A DNA stretch of 64,000 nucleotides from assembly GCA_013140705.1 (NCBI GenBank), contig JABFSH010000016.1:1-64000 (forward strand), in the 5' to 3' direction. Made by a program: the position numbers and the translations under genes. Shown one piece after another: positions 39,501 to 47,503 of this stretch. How positions within the stretch are numbered: the first letter of the stretch is position 1; each line of letters begins with the position of its first letter. The notes under the pieces were generated by a model, which saw only the letters and a list, made by a program, of their open reading frames with translations, made no database searches and had not been told where the DNA came from. Origin of the DNA: Methylococcaceae bacterium. Its GTDB lineage: Bacteria; Pseudomonadota; Gammaproteobacteria; Methylococcales; Methylomonadaceae.

Positions 39501-40099
39501 CGCGATTACAACCCGATAACGCCAAACGCCGGGTAGAAGAGCTCACTGCCCGCCTGGAACAACGCAAAAAAGAACTGGGTGCCATGGCTAACGTGGTATC
39601 AAGCCAACCGGTTGTGATTGGCGGAGCCTTGGTGATTCCGCAAGGCTTATTAGCTCAATGTAAAGGCGAAACGCTATTCACAATAGACGCCGCCGCTCGC
39701 AAGCGCATCGAACAAATCGCCATGCAAGCCGTCATTGATACTGAAATCCAATTGGGCCACAGTGTTAAAGACGTTTCCCACGAAAAATGCGGCTGGGATA
39801 TTACCTCACGACCGCCCACCACCAACGGTAAACTGGCCGCAGCACGGCATATTGAAGTAAAAGGACGCGCCCAAGGTCAAACCACCATCACCGTCAGCCG
39901 TAACGAAATCATTTACGGCTTGAATCAAACCAATCAATTCATCCTCGCCATTGTTGTAGTTGATGGCGACAGTCATCAAGGCCCGTATTACCTGCTTAAC
40001 CCCTTCAACCAGGAACCGGATTTTGGCGTTGCCAGTATCAATTATGATCTGGAAGAATTATTGTCGCAGGCAACACTGCAAAACTTGTCATCCTGGTAA
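36587..40099 (+). CDS. DrmD-like SNF2-family helicase with C-terminal DUF3883 domain
   Basis: 1170 residues. Superfamily 2 motor: Walker [10 protein letters not shown] at about residues 128-136, DEAH at 230-233, helicase C-domain with [17 protein letters not shown] and the arginine-finger segment [11 protein letters not shown]. The ADDPGAGKT variant is characteristic of DISARM-type DrmD and related phage-exclusion helicases. The last ~110 residues form a DUF3883 domain with D1071 and I-E-V-K-G at about 1089-1093, a PD-(D/E)xK-like pattern that may make it a nuclease. First gene of the defence operon; no clear Shine-Dalgarno. Confidence 0.9.
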   Translation: MIKLENIKKDAQIRGLDGDKIVRIVHAEPIGSESVNVFYVDQEGKPGTQSLFRTDESRLELAKSGRPWGFDAPGQEFKLGLEAYRIHLAHLFDPMMAVHTSNVDPLPHQISAVYESMLPKQPLRFVLADDPGAGKTIMAGLYIREMIMRADAKRILIVSPGSLTEQWQDELLEKFGLTFEILSREKQEQCPSGNYFEAQNQLIARLDQLSRNEDFQEKLQHTDWDLIIVDEAHKMSAHYFGSKVNETGRFKLGKMLGSITRHYLLMTATPHNGKEEDFQLFLSLLDGDRFYGKFREGVHKVDISDMMRRMVKEDLLKFDGTPLFPERKAYTANYELSPLEAALYSEVTDYVRNEMNRADNLDGKRKGTVGFALTQLQRRLASSPEAIYQSIKRRRKRLENRLEEEKLVQRGHKVAETLGKYNVKDVPKNIDEAEDEMLAGEYENWVDDVVDQATAAQTIDELHAEIIILKDLEAKACNVVQSGNDKKWEELSTLLQDTPEMFTPSGSRRKLIIFTEHRDTLKYLLDRITGLLGNPESVVTIHGGTNRDERRKNQEEFRNNPDITVLLATDAAGEGVNLQNANLMVNYDLPWNPNRLEQRFGRIHRIGQTEVCHLWNIVANETREGAVFQKLLDKLEIERAALGGRVFDILGEAFDNISLKDLLIDAIRYGERADVKARLDQVIEGALDTEHLKEILKRNALVEEHMGLEQLYAVKEDMEKAEARKLQPYFIRAFFTEAFKTLGGEMRSREPGRYEITHVPASIRERDRVIGETRTPVLKKYERICFEKQVVRQHGKPMADLIHPGHPLMQAITDLQLEAHRSKLKQGAILVDPNDDGLEPKVLFMIDHSVRQASDDRHVSRRLQFVEIDQQGHASHAGWAPHLDLQPIDNTDQQLITDILSAPWLNNNLDSLALTHASQQLVPAHYQEIKTRREQQADKILAAVNERLVKEINYWSDRYIKLTDDVAAGKQPRLQPDNAKRRVEELTARLEQRKKELGAMANVVSSQPVVIGGALVIPQGLLAQCKGETLFTIDAAARKRIEQIAMQAVIDTEIQLGHSVKDVSHEKCGWDITSRPPTTNGKLAAARHIEVKGRAQGQTTITVSRNEIIYGLNQTNQFILAIVVVDGDSHQGPYYLLNPFNQEPDFGVASINYDLEELLSQATLQNLSSW

Positions 40100-40142
40100 A
40101 TTCGTCTTACAGTAAGGAATCTTTACATGATTTGGAGGCGCT

Positions 40143-40373
40143 ATGTCACAACTTGCAAAAATTAGCAGCAAGGGTCAAGTCACGATACCTGCCGACGTGC
40201 GTAAAAAGCTGCATCTTGAAGCCGGCGATACCCTGGCGTGGGAAACTGAAGCGGATGGCCGCATTTGGGTGCGCCGTTTAGAGCCTTTAGACCTTGATTA
40301 TCTGGCGGCTGTTAGCGGCACATTGTCAGAGTGGAATAGTCCCGAAGATGACGAGGCCTATCGTGACTTATAA
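40143..40373 (+). CDS. AbrB/MazE-type antitoxin
   Basis: 76-residue SpoVT/AbrB swapped-hairpin DNA-binding protein (ISSKGQVTIPADVRKKL) with an acidic C-terminal tail (SPEDDEAYRDL) suited to wrap a PemK/MazF toxin. GGAGG lies five bases upstream of the ATG, a much stronger ribosome site than that of the upstream helicase gene. Overlaps the toxin gene by 11 bp; probably autoregulates the pair. Confidence 0.88.
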   Translation: MSQLAKISSKGQVTIPADVRKKLHLEAGDTLAWETEADGRIWVRRLEPLDLDYLAAVSGTLSEWNSPEDDEAYRDL

Positions 40374-40701
40374 TCGCTACGATATTGTCAAGGTCCCCTT
40401 TCCATTTACTGACAGGCAATCGACCAAGACCCGCCCCGCTTTAGTGTTATCCGATGGTAAAATGTTTAATTCACCCATTGGTCATAGCGTCATGGCAATG
40501 ATTACCACAGCTAAACATTCCGATTGGCCTCTGGATACATCAATTGAAGACTTAACTGCCGCCGGTTTACCTGCGCCATCCATTATTCGCTTAAAACTGT
40601 TCACGCTGGACAATCGCTTGATTTTGGCGAAATTAGGACAGCTTGCTTCGGATGATCAACTTGCAGTTGAACAGCGTCTTAAAACGCTTTTTTGTTTGTA
40701 A
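40363..40701 (+). CDS. PemK/MazF-family toxin
   Basis: 112 residues beginning MTYNRYDIVKVPFPFTD and followed by TRPALVLSD, the typical N-terminal strands of MazF/PemK endoribonucleases. I place the start at GTG 40363 because GAGG lies six bases upstream and the length then matches the family; in-frame starts upstream (ATG 40348) are also possible. It would cleave mRNA when the antitoxin is lost. Confidence 0.85.
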   Translation: MTYNRYDIVKVPFPFTDRQSTKTRPALVLSDGKMFNSPIGHSVMAMITTAKHSDWPLDTSIEDLTAAGLPAPSIIRLKLFTLDNRLILAKLGQLASDDQLAVEQRLKTLFCL

Positions 40702-40792
40702 CCTATGAACCATCAAAATATAAATGCTATTACTACCAATGAACAACACAAGGGTGGTTAAAAACAGGTAGTATGACTATATTAAATGAACA

Positions 40793-40815
40793 TTTTTGAC
40801 TATAATTGTCAAAAA
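40793..40815. promoter_or_regulatory. Perfect dyad in the gap before the RloA-like gene
   Basis: TTTTTGAC, seven bases, GTCAAAAA, 27 bp before the ATG of the AAA gene. TTGACT within it could also serve as a -35 element. It is the only sizable gap (141 bp) inside the operon, so an internal promoter or operator is plausible. Confidence 0.45.
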
Positions 40816-40842
40816 ATAACTTAAAGTTAGGGCTTACTACCT

Positions 40843-42126
40843 ATGTTGATTCAGTTTACGGTCAAGAATTGGCGTTCGATTCGTGACGAACAGACTATTA
40901 TTATGACCAAGTCTATCGGCGACGAAATGCGGGACACCAATACATTTCAACCAACAGCACCGGGTACAACCGAACTGCTACGGGCTATTGCGATTTACGG
41001 CCCCAACGCCTCGGGCAAATCAAACCTGCTCAATGCGATGAAAACCATGCAAGCCATCGTTGTTGAATCGGCATCTCAAAGGCAGCGAGGTGATGATTTA
41101 CCGATTGTTTCATTTCTTCTTGACAGCGAAACGGAGCAAGCCCCCACTGAATTTGAAATTATCTTTATTGCTGAACAAATCCGTTATCAATATGGTTTTT
41201 CAGCAACCCGTCAGCGTATTATTCAAGAATGGTTATTGGCATATCCGGTTAAACGGGCCAGAAAATGGTTTACTAGAGAGTGGGACGAAGAAAAAAGTGA
41301 TTATGCTTGGGAGATGGGCACATCATTACAAGGTCAAAAGCAACTTTGGCAAGATGCTACTCGGCAAAATGCCCTTTTCCTCTCGACCGCAGTGCAGCTT
41401 AATAGCCAACAGCTTCAACCGATTTATGATTGGTTTTTAAATGCACTCCATTTGGCAAATGTGTCTGGATGGTCGCCTACGTTTACAGCGGCTTTATGCA
41501 AAAAAGATGTCAAACAACGCAACAAAGTCTTAGCGTTTCTAAAAGCGGCAGATCTTGATATTCATGATGTCTCCGTTGAATCGGAAAAATTTACTGTAAA
41601 ACATTTACCCGATGACATGCCAGAAGACCTGAAAAATCAAGTACTTTTAGACTTAAAAGATAAGGAAGTGTTAGATATTAAAACCATCCATCATTCCAAA
41701 CAGGGCAAAAGCGTTACTTTTGATTTTGAAGATGAATCAGATGGAACTCGAAAATTTTTCGCTTTTGCAGGCCCTTGGTTAGATTCGTTAGCTAATGGTT
41801 ATGTACTGGTTATTGATGAATTACACGACAACTTGCACCCCAAAATGATCCAGTTTTTGGTTGCACTTTTTCATAATAGCGATACTAACCCAAAAAATGC
41901 GCAGTTAGTTTTCACAACGCATGAAACATCCATTCTGAATCAAGAGGTTTTCAGACGAGACCAGATTTGGTTTTGTGAAAAAGATAGAGATCAAGCGACA
42001 AAAATTTATCCGCTATCCGATTTCAGCCCAAGAAAAGGCAGAGAAAATTTAGAAGCCAACTACCTTGCTGGTCGTTACGGTGCATTGCCCTATCTCCGTG
42101 AGCTGAAATCGGTTAACGGAAATTAA
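40843..42126 (+). CDS. ABC-type AAA ATPase, RloA/AbiLi-like
   Basis: 427 residues with an SMC/Rad50-like ATPase core: Walker A GPNASGKS at residues 53-60, signature-like DESDGTRKF, Walker B VLVIDELHDNLHP and H-loop FTTHE. This is the COG1106/AAA_15 type found paired with RloB or DUF4435 proteins in AbiL and PARIS-type abortive-infection systems, where the ATPase senses phage and releases a TOPRIM effector. One base separates it from the RloB gene. Confidence 0.87.
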   Translation: MLIQFTVKNWRSIRDEQTIIMTKSIGDEMRDTNTFQPTAPGTTELLRAIAIYGPNASGKSNLLNAMKTMQAIVVESASQRQRGDDLPIVSFLLDSETEQAPTEFEIIFIAEQIRYQYGFSATRQRIIQEWLLAYPVKRARKWFTREWDEEKSDYAWEMGTSLQGQKQLWQDATRQNALFLSTAVQLNSQQLQPIYDWFLNALHLANVSGWSPTFTAALCKKDVKQRNKVLAFLKAADLDIHDVSVESEKFTVKHLPDDMPEDLKNQVLLDLKDKEVLDIKTIHHSKQGKSVTFDFEDESDGTRKFFAFAGPWLDSLANGYVLVIDELHDNLHPKMIQFLVALFHNSDTNPKNAQLVFTTHETSILNQEVFRRDQIWFCEKDRDQATKIYPLSDFSPRKGRENLEANYLAGRYGALPYLRELKSVNGN

Positions 42127-42127
42127 G

Positions 42128-42805
42128 ATGGGCAGCGACAATCTTTTTCATAAACGAAAACAGAAAGCAGCGGCAACCGCCCAACGACGTAAAGCCAGTA
42201 GACAACCCTACGATAAAGTTTTAATCGTGTGTGAAGGTGAAAAAACGGAACCTTTATATTTTAAAGAGTTGATTGATCATTATGAAATACACACGGCTAA
42301 TGTGCGTATCAGTGGTCAATGTGGCTCCGATCCGGTTAGTGTCGTTGATCATGGCATTCAGCTATATCAAGACGAAAAAAATTCACCCAGTGAACCCTTC
42401 GATCGTGTTTATTGTGTATTCGACCGCGATGCGCATACCAACTATCTCCAAGCGCTAGATAAAATAAAGCATACAAAACCTGACGACACGTTTTTTGCTA
42501 TACCTTCAGTGCCTTGCTTTGAATATTGGTTGTTATTGCATTTCAATTATACAACCGCACCTTATACCTCAGTTGACAGCGTAAGTGCAGGAAACGCAGT
42601 GGTTAAGGAATTACAAAGGTATTGGCCGGAATACCAAAAAGGCAGCAGGGATACTTTCAACTACACCTTCAATCTACAAAAGGATGAATTGGCATCTGCA
42701 AAGCAAAATGCCGTTCGATCACTCGCTCAAGCCCAACAAAACCATACCGACAACCCATCGACAACTATTCATTTAGTTGTTGATTATCTCCAAAAAATTA
42801 AATGA
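42128..42805 (+). CDS. RloB family protein, AbiLii-like effector
   Basis: 225 residues. The segment [14 protein letters not shown] (E36-G37) and an acidic V-F-D-R-D (about residues 97-101) are the conserved metal-site pattern of RloB, a TOPRIM-like fold. In AbiL-type pairs the RloB partner is thought to be the toxic nuclease. Its stop overlaps the methyltransferase start (ATGA), which ties this pair to the restriction core. Confidence 0.87.
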   Translation: MGSDNLFHKRKQKAAATAQRRKASRQPYDKVLIVCEGEKTEPLYFKELIDHYEIHTANVRISGQCGSDPVSVVDHGIQLYQDEKNSPSEPFDRVYCVFDRDAHTNYLQALDKIKHTKPDDTFFAIPSVPCFEYWLLLHFNYTTAPYTSVDSVSAGNAVVKELQRYWPEYQKGSRDTFNYTFNLQKDELASAKQNAVRSLAQAQQNHTDNPSTTIHLVVDYLQKIK

Positions 42806-45747
42806 GCAACATCAAAACCCCGAAAAAACTCATCGAAGTGGCTTTACCATTGGATGACATCAATATTGCTTGTGCGCGGGAAAAGTCGATTCGTCACGGC
42901 CATCCAAGTACTTTGCATCTTTGGTGGGCACGGCGACCTTTGGCCGCAGCGAGGGCTGTGATATTTGCGCAAATGGTTAATGATCCGGGTTACGAGCGCA
43001 GTTTGGGGCGGGGTGTTAACAAAAAAGACGCGCAGATTGAGCGCGAACGCTTGTTTGAAATTATCCGCAAACTGGTTCTGTGGGAAAACACCAATAATGA
43101 AACCGTACTCGCCGAAGCGAGGGAAGAAATCCGGAAAAGCTGGCGGGAAACCTGTGCGCTGAACAAAAGCCATCCCGAAGCCGCCACTTTGTTCAACCCT
43201 GAAAAACTGCCCGCGTTTCACGACCCGTTTGCCGGTGGCGGGGCGTTACCGCTGGAAGCGCAACGCTTGGGGCTGGAAAGCTATGCCTCTGACTTAAACC
43301 CTGTGGCGGTGTTGATTAACAAGGCGATGATTGAAATTCCGCCCAAGTTTGCAGGTCGCGCACCGATCGGTCCTTTGCCGCCGGCCACCAACAAAAAAAC
43401 CGCCACTCGCGATGCCTTTGAAGACTGGAGTGGTGCTAAAGGTTTGGCAGAAGATGTGCGACGCTACGGCCATTGGATGCGTGAGGAAGCCTTTAAACGT
43501 ATCGGTCATCTGTACCCGCAAGTGGATTTGGCTACCGGTTTGCCTGTGGAAATGCTTGTGGAAGGAGCTTTAGCCCCGACGGACGCTAAAGTCGCGACTA
43601 AAGCCGCTCCCACCGGCAACACAGCTACAGTTATCGCCTGGATTTGGGTTCGTACCGTCAAAAGCCCCAGTCCGGCGTTTTCGCATGTCGATGTGCCACT
43701 CGCATCCACCTTTATCTTGTCCAGCAAGGCGGGTAAGGAAGCCTATGTGCAGCCAGTGATTGACGGCGATAGTTATTATTTTGAAGTGCATACTGGTAAG
43801 CCGCCAGAGAGTGCAAAGAAAGGGACTAAAGCAGGTAAAAAAGGCTCTGGATTTTATTGCTTGTTGTCGTTAAGTCCTATGGATGGAAAATATTTAAAAA
43901 ACGAAGCGCAATCTGGTCGGATGGGGCAAAAGCTTATGGCTATTGTTGCAGAGGGTAAAAAAGGGCGTATTTACCTTTCTCCAACTGAAGAAATGGAATG
44001 TCTTGCTCTACAGTTATGTGTTGATTGGAAACCTTTACAAGAATTAGTTGGAAAAGCAAGAGACCAAATGCCACTTTATGGAATGTCAACATTTGGAGAC
44101 CTATTTACATCTCGCCAGTTAGTTGCTTTAACAACCTTTTCGGATCTTGTTCAAGAAACCCATACCAAAATCAAAACAGATGCGTTAGCGGCAGACATGG
44201 CGGATGATGGTCAAGGTTTAGACACTGGTGGCGTAGGCGCTACAGCTTATGCAGATGCAATAGCTGTTTATTTGGCTTTCGCTACAGATAAAGTCGCAGA
44301 TCGGAACTCTTCCATTGCTACTTGGGCAACATTACGGGAACATGCTAGGAATACGTTCGGTAGGCAAGCAATTCCAATGACATGGGATTTTGCTGAAGCG
44401 AATGTTTTTTCTGATTCAAGTGGTAATTTTGACGGCGGCATCAAATCAATTGTAGATGGTTTATTATCAGTAAAAACCAGTTATAACGGTTTGTCTATTC
44501 AGGCAGATGCAGCAGGACAGACAATATCATTATTTAAAGTTGTATCTACTGATCCTCCTTATTACGACAATATTGCTTATGCTGATCTTTCTGATTTTTT
44601 CTACGTTTGGTTACGCCGAGCTTTGCGTCCTATCTATCCTAGCTTGTTTACTACAATGGCTGTACCCAAAGCCGAAGAACTCGTAGCGACACCATATCGA
44701 CATGTCAGCAAAGCAAAAGCCGAAAAATTTTTTCTGGATGGCATGACAGAAGCGATGCACCGCTTGGCCGAGCAAGCACATCCAGCTTTTCCTACCACCA
44801 TTTATTACGCCTTTAAACAATCCGACACAACGGATGTCGGCACGGGCAATACCGGCTGGGAAACCTTTTTGGAGGCCGTATTACGGGCAGGTTTTGCGAT
44901 TACTGGCACATGGCCAATGCGTACAGAATTAGGAAGGCGTATGGTCGGCTCAGGTACTAACGCCTTGGCTTCCAGCATCGTTCTCGTCTGCCGCCCACGT
45001 GATACTAACGCGGCCACGATTTCTCGGCGGGAATTCCTCCGCGAGTTAAAACAAGAACTTGCCGACGCCATTGAAGTAATGATCGGCGGCGCTATAGGTA
45101 TTTCGCCAGTCGCTCCGGTCGATTTAGCGCAAGCCGTGATCGGCCCCGGTATGGCGATTTTCTCCAAATATGCCGCAGTGCTGGAAGCCGACGGTAGCCC
45201 TATGAGGGTGCATGATGCTTTGGTATTGATTAACCGCACCATTACCGAAGGGGCCGACGATTTTGATCCTGACACCCAGTTTGCTTTAAGCTGGTTTGAC
45301 GAACAAGGCTGGAGCGAAGGTGAGTTTGGTAAGGCTGATGTTCTGGCCCGAGCTAAAGGTACGAGCGTTGCCGGTGTCGCCGATGCCGGTGTACTTGATG
45401 CAGGCGCTGGCAAAGTGCGCTTATTGAAATGGGCACAATATCCCGACGATTGGTCGCCGGAAAACGACAACCGCACCCCCGTTTGGGAAGCCTTACATCA
45501 ACTAATCCGGATATTGAATCAAAATGGTGAAAGCGCAGCAGGTAATCTAATCGCCAGAATGCCGGAACGCAGCGAAGCTATTCGCCAGTTGGCGTATCGC
45601 CTATACACACTCTGCGAACGTAAAGGCTGGGCCGAAGACGCCAGAGCTTATAACGAACTGATCGGTGCCTGGCCCGCGATTATGGCGGAGTCGCTAACAA
45701 AAGCTCAGCACGGTCAGCAGTATGAATTGAACTTATTTACTGAGTAA
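42802..45747 (+). CDS. DUF1156-type (COG1743) adenine DNA methyltransferase
   Basis: 981 residues. The N-terminal DUF1156 signature is present ([20 protein letters not shown], then [18 protein letters not shown]), SAM motif I D-P-F-A-G-G-G at about residues 141-147 and catalytic D-P-P-Y at 584-587, so it is a probable N6-adenine methylase with a large insertion between the two motifs. The zinc-ribbon region typical of COG1743 appears degenerate here (near residues 290-340, S-P-S-P-A-F where family members have C-x-x-C). Bases 43830-44640 look AT-richer than the rest of the gene. It methylates host DNA in the presumed exclusion system. Confidence 0.88.
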   Translation: MSNIKTPKKLIEVALPLDDINIACAREKSIRHGHPSTLHLWWARRPLAAARAVIFAQMVNDPGYERSLGRGVNKKDAQIERERLFEIIRKLVLWENTNNETVLAEAREEIRKSWRETCALNKSHPEAATLFNPEKLPAFHDPFAGGGALPLEAQRLGLESYASDLNPVAVLINKAMIEIPPKFAGRAPIGPLPPATNKKTATRDAFEDWSGAKGLAEDVRRYGHWMREEAFKRIGHLYPQVDLATGLPVEMLVEGALAPTDAKVATKAAPTGNTATVIAWIWVRTVKSPSPAFSHVDVPLASTFILSSKAGKEAYVQPVIDGDSYYFEVHTGKPPESAKKGTKAGKKGSGFYCLLSLSPMDGKYLKNEAQSGRMGQKLMAIVAEGKKGRIYLSPTEEMECLALQLCVDWKPLQELVGKARDQMPLYGMSTFGDLFTSRQLVALTTFSDLVQETHTKIKTDALAADMADDGQGLDTGGVGATAYADAIAVYLAFATDKVADRNSSIATWATLREHARNTFGRQAIPMTWDFAEANVFSDSSGNFDGGIKSIVDGLLSVKTSYNGLSIQADAAGQTISLFKVVSTDPPYYDNIAYADLSDFFYVWLRRALRPIYPSLFTTMAVPKAEELVATPYRHVSKAKAEKFFLDGMTEAMHRLAEQAHPAFPTTIYYAFKQSDTTDVGTGNTGWETFLEAVLRAGFAITGTWPMRTELGRRMVGSGTNALASSIVLVCRPRDTNAATISRREFLRELKQELADAIEVMIGGAIGISPVAPVDLAQAVIGPGMAIFSKYAAVLEADGSPMRVHDALVLINRTITEGADDFDPDTQFALSWFDEQGWSEGEFGKADVLARAKGTSVAGVADAGVLDAGAGKVRLLKWAQYPDDWSPENDNRTPVWEALHQLIRILNQNGESAAGNLIARMPERSEAIRQLAYRLYTLCERKGWAEDARAYNELIGAWPAIMAESLTKAQHGQQYELNLFTE

Positions 45748-45752
45748 CGAAA

Positions 45753-46937
45753 ATGAAAATAGAGGCTATAAAGCTAAAAAACTTTAAAAGCTTTAAAGAT
45801 GCGGAAATGTTGAATATACCTCGCTTTTGCGTGGTTGTTGGGGCCAATGGCACAGGGAAATCGACGCTTTTTAGCGTTTTTGCATTTTTAAAAGAATGTC
45901 TAGCAAGCAATGTACACACGGCTTTGGTAAAACAGGGTGGTAGTCGAGGCATTCATGAGGTGCGGAGCCGAGGAACTATTGGCAATATTGAAATAGAGCT
46001 TAAATTTCGCGAAGGTGAAGATAAGCCATTGGTTACCTATTTTCTGTCGATTGCCGAAAAAAACGGAAATCCTGTTGTAGAACGAGAAATATTAAAATAC
46101 CGTCGCGGAAGCGGCGGTCAGCCTTGGCATTTCCTGGATTTTTCTTGCGGAGCAGGCACGGCTGTGATCAATGAATTGGAATCAGTGGCAGATGTCAGCC
46201 AATTGCAACGTGAAGAGCAAAAACTAAAGGCACCTGATATTCTCGCAATCAAAGGATTGGCGCAATTTGAACGTTTTCCAGCAGTTGTCGCTTTAGGCAA
46301 TTTGATTGAAAATTGGCATGTATCGGATTTTCATATCAATCGAGCCAGACCCGAGCAGGAAGCGGGTTACGCCGAGCATTTATCTACGGAAGGTGAAAAC
46401 TTATCTCTGTTTACCGAGTATTTGTATGATCGTCACCGCGCTGTATTTGACAAGGTATTAGAGAAGCTTTCTCAGCGCGTTCCTGGTATTTCTAAAGTGG
46501 AATCGAAAATAACTGAGGAAGGTCGTGTTTTATTAAGATTTCAGGATGGGGCATTTGAAGACCCATTTCTTGCACGTTATGTCTCAGACGGCACAATCAA
46601 GATGTTTGCTTATTTGTTGTTGTTGAATGACCCCCTCCCACATCCTCTTCTATGCGTCGAGGAACCAGAGAATCAACTCTACCCAAAATTACTATGGGAG
46701 TTGGCGGAAGAGTTTCGGGCTTATGCGAATAAAGGCGAACAAGTGTTTGTTACAACCCATTCCCCGGATTTTCTGAATGCCGTGCAATTAGATGAAGTTT
46801 TTTGGTTGGTTAAGGAAAAGGGTTACACAATAATTAAGCGGGCGCAGGATGATGCTCAGTTGAAGGCTTTTATGGATGAAGGGGATCAGATGGGTTATTT
46901 GTGGAAACAGGGCTTTTTCGATGGAGTTGACCCTTAA
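45753..46937 (+). CDS. ABC-type AAA ATPase partner of a DUF4276 protein
   Basis: 394 residues: N-terminal KLKNFKSF and Walker A GANGTGKST (residues 30-38), YVSDGTIKMFAYLL signature region, Walker B LLCVEEPENQLYP and H-loop TTHS. It belongs to the AAA_21/AAA_15 group, a different branch from the RloA-like gene upstream. Its stop and the next start share one base (TAATG), so it forms a couple with the DUF4276 gene. Confidence 0.87.
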   Translation: MKIEAIKLKNFKSFKDAEMLNIPRFCVVVGANGTGKSTLFSVFAFLKECLASNVHTALVKQGGSRGIHEVRSRGTIGNIEIELKFREGEDKPLVTYFLSIAEKNGNPVVEREILKYRRGSGGQPWHFLDFSCGAGTAVINELESVADVSQLQREEQKLKAPDILAIKGLAQFERFPAVVALGNLIENWHVSDFHINRARPEQEAGYAEHLSTEGENLSLFTEYLYDRHRAVFDKVLEKLSQRVPGISKVESKITEEGRVLLRFQDGAFEDPFLARYVSDGTIKMFAYLLLLNDPLPHPLLCVEEPENQLYPKLLWELAEEFRAYANKGEQVFVTTHSPDFLNAVQLDEVFWLVKEKGYTIIKRAQDDAQLKAFMDEGDQMGYLWKQGFFDGVDP

Positions 46938-47503
46938 TGACACAATTGGTTTTCTTTTTGGAAGAGCCGTCGGCAAAGGAAATGTTGATGGGGCTACTCC
47001 CACGGGTTTTTCCTGATACTGTGACCTATCGTTATGTGGTTTTTGAGGGTAAGCAAGATTTGGAAAAAAGATTGAGTGGGAAACTTAGGGCTTGGCAGCA
47101 TCCTGATAGTTCGTTTGTGGTGTTGCGAGACAAAGATAGTGCCAACTGTGTACAGGTAAAAGAGAAATTGGTTGATATGTGTCGGTCAGCAGGCAAACCA
47201 AATACTTTGGTCAGAATCGCCTGTCATGAATTGGAAAGCTGGTTCTTGGGCGATCTGGCGGCAGTTGAAAAGGGATTAAATTTGTCCGGCCTTGCTAAAC
47301 GGCAACAGCAAAGAAAATTTAGGGCGCCAGACGAATTGGGCAATCCAAAGCAAGAATTAAAAATGCTAACCAATAATGCCTATCAGCAGATTGCCGGTTC
47401 ACGGGCAATTAGCCATTATCTCTCGTTGGAAGGTAATCAATCAAAAAGTTTTAATGTATTTCTTTCAGGAATTAACTATTTGCTAAAGGATAGTATCGCA
47501 TGA
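46937..47503 (+). CDS. DUF4276 family TOPRIM-like protein
   Basis: 188 residues: N-terminal [12 protein letters not shown] (E9, E10), LRDKDS (D65, D67) and [11 protein letters not shown] (E98-E100, D106), the conserved acidic pattern of DUF4276, which I take to be TOPRIM-like. Genes of this type follow AAA ATPases in OLD- and PARIS-like defence pairs, where the TOPRIM subunit is the nuclease. It overlaps the DUF499 gene by 4 bp. Confidence 0.85.
   Translation: MTQLVFFLEEPSAKEMLMGLLPRVFPDTVTYRYVVFEGKQDLEKRLSGKLRAWQHPDSSFVVLRDKDSANCVQVKEKLVDMCRSAGKPNTLVRIACHELESWFLGDLAAVEKGLNLSGLAKRQQQRKFRAPDELGNPKQELKMLTNNAYQQIAGSRAISHYLSLEGNQSKSFNVFLSGINYLLKDSIA

Noticed and set aside
44805-45476. Long open frame antisense to the DUF1156 methylase
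   Set aside because: Serine- and proline-rich with no recognisable domain; it mirrors codon bias of the methylase on the other strand.
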